From positions 11,470,001 to 11,534,000 of the forward strand of contig OZ038456.1 of NCBI GenBank assembly GCA_964036195.1: a stretch of 64,000 bases of DNA. The letters are read 5' to 3'. The notes beneath the pieces were generated by a model. The model was not told where the DNA came from and searched no databases. It was given only the letters and a program-made list of their open reading frames with translations. This stretch comes from Sphaerolaimus hirsutus. Taxonomy: Eukaryota > Nematoda > Chromadorea > Monhysterida > Sphaerolaimidae. Positions 55,962 through 64,000 of this stretch are shown in pieces. Each line of letters opens with the position of its first letter. The stretch's first letter is position 1. The position numbers and the translations under genes are program-made.

Positions 55962-56161
55962 NNNNNNNNNNNNNNNNNNNNNNNNNNNNNNNNNNNNNNN
56001 NNNNNNNNNNNNNNNNNNNNNNNNNNNNNNNNNNNNNNNNNNNNNNNNNNNNNNNNNNNNNNNNNNNNNNNNNNNNNNNNNNNNNNNNNNNNNNNNNNNN
56101 NNNNNNNNNNNNNNNNNNNNNNNNNNNNNNNNNNNNNNNNNNNNNNNNNNNNNNNNNNNNN
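55962..56161. other. Assembly gap, 200 Ns
   Basis: Exactly 200 Ns, which suggests a fixed placeholder and an unknown true length. It hides the left end of the next palindrome. Confidence 0.95.
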
Positions 56162-56832
56162 AAATCTAAAATTTTGGGGATGTGTTACCAACAACCCTCC
56201 CCTACTATACACTATTCAGTAATGTGAGATTAATGTGAAAAATTCCTAAAAAATTATCTTATCCTCTAAAAAACACCACCCCCCAATAGATGGATGACAA
56301 AAAATTCACTTTTTGGAACCTTTTTATTTGACCTTTGAAAAGATGGTTTACGATACTTTAAAGGGAAGGGTTTGATGCTAAAAGTTATGTAAAGAACCAT
56401 ACCTCTAAAATGCCTGCATTGCAAAATTTACTTGGGGGGAATTTTATAAAATCATAATGGGGGTGGTGTTTTTTAGAGAATAAGAGAATTTTTTAGGAAT
56501 TTTTCACATTAATCTCACATTATTGAATAGTGTATAGTAGGGGAGGGTTGTTGGTAACACATCCCCAAAATTTTAGATTTATCCCCTTCCCACAGCTTAG
56601 AAATAAGTGGGTGCCGGGCCTGTGTGGGACACCAAAAAAGCCTATAAAAATTTTGCACTAAGCGCGACCCACTCTCAAAGAGGTCGCCGCGACGCCCCCA
56701 ATTCATGCGAAGTAGAGGGAGCTGCGCCAATATCTCGCCCAAGTTTCAGCTTCTGGTGCGCCCTAGAACTGGAGATAGGATGTCACAAGTAAAATCAAAA
56801 ATAGGGTGCCGGACGTGACCGGGACGGTGTTT
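56162..56832. repeat. Second copy of the AAACACC...GGTGTTT palindrome, left end in gap
   Basis: ATTTTGGGGATGTGTTACCA, TATACACTATTCAGTAATG and TTCTCTTAT/ATAAGAGAA blocks match 41,560-42,416, and it ends GCCGGACGTGACCGGGACGG plus TGTTTA. The centre is shorter than in the first copy. Confidence 0.85.
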
Positions 56833-57050
56833 ACTATTTCGTCAAAACTTTCAAACATGCTTGTTCAACGTAGTATCATTGTTCTATCATTGTAGACGAG
56901 CAGGTAAAAAGTTGACAAAAGAGAAGGGTGCCCTTCCATTAGAAGAAATACGGTAAATATCTCGCTTGCAAAACACATTTATAATTTGAGGCGCATACTT
57001 TGCTGCCAGCCGAGTATAACATTCGTGCAAAAAGCTCGCAGTCCTGCCAG

Positions 57051-57970
57051 TAGGGTTGGAAATTGAAATTTATTTTGTTCCGGTTATCACTTATTCTTAT
57101 GTTTATTTCGGGTATCAGTTCCGGGTATTGAGTTTTGATTCAGATATTCGGTTCCAAAATGTCTAAAAATTTCTGTTCATGCAGATTATGTGTGGTTGCA
57201 TCTTGCATGACGACACTGAATGTTTTTATTAATATGGCAAACAAATGTATACTTTGGTGAGGCATGTGGAAATGCGACCTTTTGATGCACTTGAAGCAGT
57301 GATGCATAGTTGTTAAAACGCATTTTACTTTTACTTGATAAATATGTAAACTCAAGTACTGAGTTTCGAAATAATATGTTTATGATTCCTCTGAAAAAAA
57401 GTTCCTGTACTCGCTTTTATGTATACTTTTTGAAACTACGTGAGTACAGAAAATGTATTTAAGATAATTTTTTATATAGATTTTTGAAGGCCAAACTTTG
57501 CTTAAAACATGTAAAAATTTACCTACGAAAATTAGTGATTTTGGAGTGAAAATTTGGGTAACATTTCTGAAAAATACTCACGTTTACGTTTTCCGGGGGA
57601 AAAGTACATTTACTCACGTTTAGTCATGAGTAAAAGTGAAACAAAATATTACTGGGGTGAGTAAAAATAAATACTTTACGTTTCAGTATACTTTGAAGAA
57701 TATTTCGTTCTTTTAACAACTCTACAGTGAGTAAGTGTGTGCAAGACACAATGGCACAGGCACCGCGTTTTTGTCAGGTAATTTTACGTAAATTTCAGTT
57801 ATTTTAGGTATTCAGTTTGGCTCCGGGTATAAGTTTTGGGTATAAATTTGTGTCCCCGGTATAAGTGTTTCGTATCGGTTCCGGTTCGTGTTGGAGATTC
57901 GGTTCCGGTTCTCCGTTATCGGTTCCGAAATGTGCTCGGTTACTGGTGTCGATTCCGGTTCCCAACCCTA
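57051..57970. mobile_element. hAT-type element, TAGGGTTGG tips, GGTTCCGGTT arrays, TSD CCTGCCAG/CCGGCCAG
   Basis: TAGGGTTGGAAATTG ... GTTCCCAACCCTA. The flanks CCTGCCAG (57,043-57,050) and CCGGCCAG (57,971-57,978) match at 7 of 8. Same family as 16,229-16,850. Contains 57,305-57,724. Confidence 0.85.
57305..57724. mobile_element. hAT-type element, CATAGTTGTTAAAACG tips, nested
   Basis: CATAGTTGTTAAAACGC ... TCTTTTAACAACTCTA. The flanks CAGTGATG and CAGTGAGT match at 6 of 8. Third copy of the 28,841-29,215 family. Confidence 0.8.
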
Positions 57971-57979
57971 CCGGCCAGT

Positions 57980-58280
57980 TTATTAAAAATGTTCGGTTGT
58001 TGGCAATCCACAAATTAGCCCAGAAAGATCAGTGTCCCAATAATTCGTGAGCAGGCAAGAGACGAACTATTTAAATGCAGTTACTAAAAGCTGTAAAAAC
58101 GACTACAAATTCAACATTGGCTGGTATTTATTCAAATTAAATTTGCAATAAATTAACAATTTATGATTAATAATTTAAAAAAATTAATTAGCAATTAATC
58201 GATGGCGCACCTGTGCTTTGGGTTGAGTTCGCAGCCGAGCATCGACTATACGAATGTCAACCAGTCGAAAGGTACTTATT
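57980..58280. other. Unassigned spacer
   Basis: AT-rich, nothing supported. Confidence 0.35.
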
Positions 58281-58284
58281 TTAG

Positions 58285-58760
58285 ACACGGGCACACCAGT
58301 TGACGGCCAGTTGAAAGAATTTTGACAACTGATAATCTGTTTTGACACGTTTGAGTTTGCGGAAATGAGAAGTTTGTCGGCTGCTGTTCTCGGAGATTGA
58401 TAATTACGTCCAGACCCTGTAGAATGATATGCGAGATATCAAATGTCATGTAAAATGCCGCGTAAAATGTCAAATGTCATGCTAAGTGTCAAGAGTCATT
58501 CAAAATACCCTGTAAAATGTCAAATGTCGAGCAAATGGTCAAAAATCGTGGAAAATAAAAAAATTGTTTATTTTTTACTTATTTTTCTTTTTGTTTTCAT
58601 GACATTTGACAAAACATCTGAAACTTTGCATGATATTTGACATTTTGCAGGGCATGTTGTGGTGTCTGGGAGTGGCGCCTGGAACTCAAATGTGTTTGAA
58701 ACAGATTTATCAGTTTCCAAAATTTCGACCGCAAACTAGTGTGTTTGCGTCCACATTTTG
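58285..58760. repeat. GTTGACGG foldback carrying a TGTCA foldback (58,410-58,682)
   Basis: The outer arms CACACCAGTTGACGGCCAGT and CCGCAAACTAGTGTG surround a TGTCA element running from CCAGACCCTGTAGAATGAT to GGTGTCTGGGAGTGGCGCC plus TGG. This appears to be one repeat nested in another. Confidence 0.6.
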
Positions 58761-59459
58761 CGCGTTTTTGTGTCATGTTTATGTCGCGAGAGGATTTTTG
58801 TATTTAAGTAAGCCAACCTTTGAGGGACAAGTACATAATTATAGTGATTTGGAAAGGTTTCAAGTGTTGGTGTATTATTGTCACTTATATGGAGTTAATT
58901 ACAAATAGCGTTCTAATAAAAATCTCAGGATATTTTAAATAAATATAAGAAAATATAAAAAATCTTATATTTTCTCCAGGTTCTTCCATAGAGATTTGAT
59001 TATATTTTCTATAACTGTAAATAAATGTGACAAAACAGGATATATTTTGACATGTATATTTATATCTACACAATAACTAGTCATGTGATGCAAATTGACA
59101 GCAATTTATACATCATGTACATTGCATACTAGATGTAGCTCGTTTTAGACGGGGGTATTTCGAGGGAGTCAATTCAAATGGGGGTAATTCGAGTAAATAC
59201 GTTATTTCTTTATTTAATAACATTTTTCAGTCAACTTGCCGGACCAATTTTCTCGTGGGGCTGAGTCTCATCCTGGTTTTTAGTTGACGTCTGCAGTTTT
59301 TCCGTCACTTTTTAGTAATGCGCGATTGCAAGAAGGTTTTTAGTTGACCATAATTGGAGCATATCGTGCAACGAGATGATTAGCACTTTGGCAGGTGTAT
59401 TAAAGTAGTAGGTGTATTAAACTGTGGGTAAACTGAAGGCGCAAGTAAACTAGGTATAC
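58761..59459. other. Spacer with one MITE half
   Basis: GGGGGTATTTCGAGG and GGGGGTAATTCGAGTAAATACG at 59,150-59,205. No gene. Confidence 0.45.
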
Positions 59460-59652
59460 TCGGCGGACGTGATACTCTGCACTCGCATTTATTTAGTTAT
59501 GTCTCACATTGGAAGCGTGCCAATGATGATTAAAGCGTGCAATTTTTGATAAAATATGAACAAAATTCATTGTTTGAATAAGTAAGCGTTACAACGGCAA
59601 TAGATTTTCTCAACTTTTTATGAAAATTGTCTGCATTAAACATCATTGGCAC

Positions 59653-61608
59653 TAGGGTGTCAAAAAAATTTTTTTACGGAAAACGGAAAGGTAAAATTTT
59701 TTCACTTTACGGAAAACGGAAAACGGAAAGGTAAAAACAACATTTCTGCCGGAAAACGGAAAACGGAAAGGTAAAAAAAATTTCACTCAGCGGAAAACGG
59801 AAAACGGAAAGGTAAAAAAAAATTGTCGGCTGGAAAACGGAAAACGGAAAAATGAAATGCCGGAAAACGGAAAACGGAAACCAAAATTTTCACGGAAACG
59901 GAAAAAAATAAAGTGAAATTAGCACGGTAATAGACAAACTTGCAGAAGGAAAACCTGCATGCAGGTTTGCCTGTTTGGCTTTGATTGTGGTAGCTGTACA
60001 TTCTGCAACTATGGATCATGCCTGTAACTTCACTTGTAGTTCAAGCTTCACTGAACCAACAAAAAATCATCAAAAAGTAGCCATAGTGGCCATAGGAAAG
60101 GAAACACTACGACAATTTCACAGTCTAGAAGCAGTGGGAATCACTGATGACCCCTATGCAATTGATGACGACATTGCCGAGGAGATGATAATAAATAGCA
60201 TAAAATTCAACGACAACAACAAACAATACTATATTGACTGGCCATATAAAGAGAGTATCAGTGACCTGCCCACGGGAAAAGCAGAAGCCTTGGTGCAGTT
60301 TAAATCACTGATAAGAAGATTCAACAAAGATCCAAACTTATTCGAACAATACCGGAAAGTTTTGGATGATCAATTAGAAAAGGGAATAATTGAGATCTGT
60401 GATGACAAAACAAACAACAAGGGGATTAATTACCTGCCACACCAGCCAGTAATCACACCGGGCAAATCGACATCATGCAGAATTGTGTACGATGGGTTGG
60501 CAGGTAAGCCCAGTTTCAACGAGTGCCATTTAGAGGACCAATTACAACATCATTAGCACTGGGCTAACTCCTGAGGTTCAGGGCAGGCAATCTAGCATTA
60601 ATTGCCAGTATTGAAAAGGCATTTTTGCAAATAGGATTGCATGACCAAGCTAGAGACTACACACAATTTTTCTGGCTGAAAGATGCCTCAAAACCAGTAA
60701 CTGAAAATAACTTAATAGTACTTCATTTTAAACGCGTACTGTTTGGACTTGTCTGCAGCCCAGCAATTTTGGGAGCAGTCATAAAATATCATTTAAATGT
60801 GACAATAAACAACATGAATGAATATGAAGAAAATGAAGGGGAACGAAACCAGTTGGCGATGATAATAAACAACATTTACATCAATAACTTCATCATGAGT
60901 GTCACGAATGAAGTTGAAGCTTTAGAACTATATTACAAAGTCAAAGCTTTATTTAACCAATGTTCTATGAACATGAGGGAATGGCTGTCAAACTCCAGAT
61001 CAGTCATGAATGAAATAGCAGAAAACGACAGGAGTCCAAAGGTGAATAAAATTGTTGCAGTAATGTGCATGAAATAAAATCACCGAACGGACATGCTGGC
61101 AATATCAACACCAAAATTGCAAATTGACAGCATCACAACACCAACCAGACAAAACTTGAATAAATTATTGGTGTCAGCATATGACCCAATTGGGTTCACA
61201 GCACCTGTTTCACTGACCCTGAAATCCCAGTCAATGCTGCTCCAAGAAACAAAAACAACACAATGGGATGAGCCAATTGAAGATAAATACAGATTGGAAA
61301 AACAAAGGAAAAATGCCAGAAAACTGAAAATCAAGCCAGAAAATGGAAAAATGGCCTGGTAAAACGGAAACGGAAAGGTAAAAATTTTTCAGCCGGAAAA
61401 CGGAAAAATGGGCTGGAAAAACGGAAACGGAAAGGTAAAAAATTTTCAGCTGCCGGAAAACGGAAAGGTAAAATTTTTTCGGCTGCTGGAAAACGGAAAA
61501 CGGAAAGGTAAAATTTTTTTGGCTGCCGGAAAACGGAAAACGGAAAGGTAAAAAATTTTCCTGCGGAAAGGCGGAAACGGAAAACGGAAACGGAAATTTG
61601 ACACCCTA
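59653..61608. mobile_element. hAT-type element carrying BEL/Pao pol cargo, copy 2, TSD ATTGGCAC
   Basis: TAGGGTGTCAAAAAAATTT ... GGAAATTTGACACCCTA, 1,956 bp. The perfect duplication ATTGGCAC is at 59,645-59,652 and 61,609-61,616. Terminal GGAAAACGGAAAGGTAAAA arrays and the internal pol fragment match 11,043-14,322 closely, with the same junctions between array and cargo. Confidence 0.95.
59900..61340 (+). pseudogene. BEL/Pao pol fragment, second copy
   Basis: Same segment as 11,290-14,030 but not split: linker, YLPHQPVITPGKSTSCRIVY region, CSPAILGAVIKYHLN, active-site box, MREWLSNSRS and AYDPIGFTAPVSL, now in at least three pieces. A frameshift near 60,530 and the TAA near 61,075, shared with copy 1, break the frame. 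The active-site box reads YINN, so both catalytic aspartates are gone. No LTR or other pol/gag domain. Dead cargo. Confidence 0.9.
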
Positions 61609-61669
61609 ATTGGCACCCTTCCAGTGGGAACCATGCATGCAAGGCGTAAAGTAACTGGAGTATAGCGTA

Positions 61670-62166
61670 TATAATGTTTTATTAGATGTTATGTATAATA
61701 ATAGAGTACACACTTTTTTATCTTTGGATATTTCATTTAGAATTTTCATTTCATTGAGTTTACTGAGTATTCTTCGACGTTGCTTGCGCTTGAGTTCGTT
61801 TTAATTTTGTTCTCAATTTATTGTAGAAATTTTGAATTCCATCTTATTTTCACAACCATATTCATTCATATTCTGACCTATATTAACATTACTGATACTG
61901 AAAAGGTCCAGAAACACTGAACTGAAAGTGCAAAACTGAAAACGCTTCAATAACCCCTTTGAATAATGCGACACGAATTACTCCCCCGTGAAACGTGAAT
62001 GTTTGATCCATAAAGTATTGGCGTGAATTCTTGAATATTACCCGCTTAATGCTTAATTGGCAAAGTATTTACCTACTCAAAATTCGAAAAGCCAAAACTG
62101 CGGTTTTTAAAACACGTTCTCGATGTTAGCGTCGTTTTTTTTCAAATCAACGTCTTATAGAACAAC
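61670..62166. other. Unassigned spacer
   Basis: AT-rich, nothing supported. Confidence 0.4.
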
Positions 62167-62174
62167 AACAACAT

Positions 62175-62954
62175 CAGTGGCGTAGCCAGGGGGGCGGCCA
62201 CCTTTGACAACGGGTTGACAACTGCGAAATTCTGCGAAAATGCACAGTCCATTTCGCCACTAATTGCCATTGTCCATTTCGCGGTATATGTATGTAAAAT
62301 ACGTACATATTTATACAGCGGTCTTTGGTGGTGGTGCCAATGCCAACGCCAATGGCGCCATGGTGTGGCGCCTACGAATGGCGCCAGCGCCAGCTTCCCT
62401 ACTACAGGGGACAAATTTTAGGGGGGCGCCGCCCCTCCCCCCTTTGCCGTACTCCGAAAACAACCCTCCCCCCGCTCCAAGGACGTAGCCAGGGGGGGGG
62501 GCGGGGGGGGCGGCCGCCCCCCCCCCTTCCCGGGCCGGACCAAAAAATGTGCCAGAAATGGCACTTTCAGACGACGATTTTGTCGACAGTTTGAAAAATT
62601 TTTGCGCGCAAGCGCGCATTCTCCCTTCACAACATATTTTTTTTGCTGACCAGTCTCCGCGGCCTAAAAGCCAGTGAAAATGGACTCACTTTCTGTCCAT
62701 GTCGCTGTATATGCCTGTAAAATACAGACGTATACTGCTGTTTTGGCGCCAATGCCAACGCCAGTGGCGCCATGGCGTGGCGCCTACGAATGGCGCCAGC
62801 GCCATGGCGCCATTCCCCTACAACAGGGGTAAAATTTCAGGGGGGGGGGGGCGCCGCCCCCCCCGTTCGCCGGGCTCCGTATACAATCCGCCCCCCCCGC
62901 TCAAAAATCCTGGCTACGTCCCTGCCCCGCTCAAAAATCCTGGCTACGCCACTG
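62175..62954. mobile_element. hAT-type element, CAGTGGCGTAGCC tips, TSD AACAACAT/AAGAACAT
   Basis: CAGTGGCGTAGCCAGG ... CCTGGCTACGCCACTG. The flanks AACAACAT (62,167-62,174) and AAGAACAT (62,955-62,962) match at 7 of 8. Interior GGCGCC array at 62,345-62,395. Interrupted by 62,478-62,924. Confidence 0.9.
62478..62924. mobile_element. hAT-type element, CAAGGACGTAGCC tips, TSD CCCCGCTC, nested
   Basis: CAAGGACGTAGCCAGG ... CCTGGCTACGTCCCTG. The perfect duplication CCCCGCTC is at 62,470-62,477 and 62,925-62,932. It carries GCGCGCAAGCGCGC (62,603) and GGCGCCATGGCG motifs. A close relative inserted into a relative. Confidence 0.94.
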
Positions 62955-63059
62955 AAGAACATTTGAAAAAACTTTAAAAAAGGAACCTTTGAACAACTCT
63001 GGCCAATCCCTAGGTTGGACCAAAATTCAATTATATGTCATTAGGCAGTATACCATATA

Positions 63060-63150
63060 ATTTTTTCTCTCGATATCGACACGCGATATTTTCCTGTCGA
63101 CAGTCGATATTGCGTGTATATTCTCGATGTCGATTTGAAATAGTCTTCAT
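63060..63150. repeat. CGATATCGACACG array relic
   Basis: CTCGATATCGACACGCGATA and GTCGACAGTCGATATTGCG motifs resemble the 48,314-49,378 arrays. No tips. Confidence 0.4.
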
Positions 63151-63259
63151 ATTCGATACAACAAATATACTGGTGAATCATTTGCAATGAAACAACGCTA
63201 CATTTTCGCGCCGGCGCTTTTATTTCCCCAGCGGCCTGGGGGTGTTAATTATAACCTCA

Positions 63260-63530
63260 CACTATATAGGCTAGTACTCGGCTGACTTGATACTCCGCAC
63301 CCACAAGTATTTATGTCTCACGTTGGAAGCGTGCCAATGATTATTAAAGCGTGCCATTTTTGTAAAGAAAATAATAAAAATTCGTTGTTGTGAATAAGTA
63401 AACGCATAATGTTATGACAACAATGTTTTTCAACTTTTTATGAAGATCACATGCGTTGATTACCGTTCGCACGCTGCCAGCGGGAACCACGCGCGCAAGG
63501 TGTAACTTACGCGTTAAAGCCTTCCTTGAG
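63260..63530. repeat. CTCCGCACCC / GGAAGCGTGCC foldback
   Basis: TGATACTCCGCACCCACAAG and CACGTTGGAAGCGTGCC are mirrored by GCACGCTGCCAGCGGGAACC plus ACGCGCGCAAGGTG. An intact relative of 1,945-2,200. Confidence 0.65.
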
Positions 63531-63649
63531 TGTTGCGACACAATATATAGTCATTAAGCCTGTACCATTCTTATCGAAACGGTGCTTTGGTGCCAAGCGG
63601 CGCCAAGTGCTTGTGCCGCATCCAGGAACCAATTTAACTTCTCGAGTAG

Positions 63650-63745
63650 TGACAAGTGGCACATTCGGCCGACTGTAAAGTGTGCGCTTAAAATTACTTA
63701 TGTCTTAGTCGATAACGCGCCAGCAGGATACTTATGCACACACTT
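63650..63745. repeat. CTCGGCGGACCGC-family arm
   Basis: CGGCCGACTGTAAAGTGTGC plus GCTTAAAATTACTTATGTC and ATAACGCGCCAGCAGGATAC. Single arm. Confidence 0.55.
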
Positions 63746-63867
63746 TCACAAAAAAAAACAGGGAAAAAAGAGGAAAAGGGCAGTAGCGTGTATTCAAACA
63801 AACATAGTTACGTGCCTGAAATCATATTTTTTGTTTTCTTGTCAATTCTGATCTTTACACGGCGTTC

Positions 63868-63929
63868 ACCTGACTTTTGACACTTTGCATGACATTTGAC
63901 ATTTGACACTATCCGGGATTAGCCCCTGG
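63868..63929. repeat. TGTCA foldback, right arm only
   Basis: CACCTGACTTTTGACACTTT plus GCATGACATTTGAC and tip GGGATTAGCCCCTGG. No left arm in the window's remaining upstream sequence. Confidence 0.6.
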
Positions 63930-64000
63930 AGACGGCTGATATTATCATTTTCTACAGGCGCCAACCACATTTGCTATTTTTGCGCTACTTCCGTCTCTGT

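Larger units (their letters stand above)
59460..61665. repeat. CTCTGCACGC foldback split by the BEL/Pao-carrying element
   Basis: The left part (ATACTCTGCACTCGC, CACATTGGAAGCGTGCC, AACATCATTGGCAC) and right part (ATTGGCACCCTTCCAGTGGG, GCGTAAAGTAACTGGAGTAT) rejoin at ATTGGCAC into a normal copy of the 1,945-2,200 family. Confidence 0.75.

Noticed and set aside
63582..63670. Open GC-rich stretch ending at GTAAAG
   Set aside because: The apparent donor belongs to the tip of a CGGCGGACCGC-family repeat; no acceptor or partner exon.
1..64000. CRISPR-like array or bacterial operon
   Set aside because: The tandem repeats have no unique spacers of even length, and there are no ribosome-binding sites or contiguous genes.

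Overview
This window looks like repeat-dense nuclear DNA from an invertebrate animal. It is AT-rich, has no prokaryotic-style gene layout, and carries degenerate BEL/Pao retrotransposon pol sequence (a lineage known only from metazoans), a tRNA-like sequence with eukaryotic A and B boxes, short exon-like islands with GT/AG borders, and many small inverted-repeat DNA elements. The species cannot be fixed from the sequence alone. Nearly all long open frames are frames running through repeats and are not listed as genes.

Most of the window is a stack of non-autonomous DNA transposons. By reading both ends of each copy I delimited about 22 insertions with hAT-type tips (C/T-A-G/A-N-G) and 8-bp target-site duplications; 14 of the duplications are perfect. 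Each family has a short terminal inverted repeat followed by its own subterminal array of a short motif (GGCACC, GGCGCC, GGTACGGTA, GGTTCCGGTTCTC, GGAAAACGGAAAG, TACGTTTACTC, ATATCGAT, GGGACC and others). No transposase gene is visible, so all depend on enzymes encoded elsewhere. Other abundant families are a TA-flanked MITE with tips ACCGTATTTCCTCGAAATACCCCC-like, a GTTTTCAAC/GTTGAC foldback group, and a foldback built from TGTCA-rich repeats.

Layout. 1-2.2 kb: foldbacks, one with a 31-bp minisatellite core. 2.2-2.9 kb: two exon-like segments separated by a TGTCA foldback. 3-10.3 kb: MITEs and hAT-type copies. 10.3-19.4 kb: a five-level nest consisting of a MITE interrupted by an 8.8-kb hAT-type element, which holds two copies of a 1.33-kb hAT-type element and a hAT-type element carrying a dead BEL/Pao pol fragment. 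20-33 kb: more nested elements and old interspersed repeats. 34.0-40.5 kb: a candidate split gene on the + strand (six exon-like blocks, five of which join in frame), riddled with transposons. 41-59 kb: large palindromes, hAT-type copies, a tRNA-like sequence at 49.13-49.20 kb, and a 200-N assembly gap at 55,962-56,161. 59.6-61.6 kb: a second copy of the element carrying the BEL/Pao cargo. 62-64 kb: nested CAGTGGCGTAGCC elements.

The two most interesting observations are these. (1) Two TGTCA foldbacks exactly fill the space between exon-like segments in phase 0, with GT and AG at their tips, which is what introner elements would look like. (2) A hAT-type element appears to have captured and moved a fragment of retrotransposon pol, with two copies at independent target sites carrying the same cargo and a shared stop codon.
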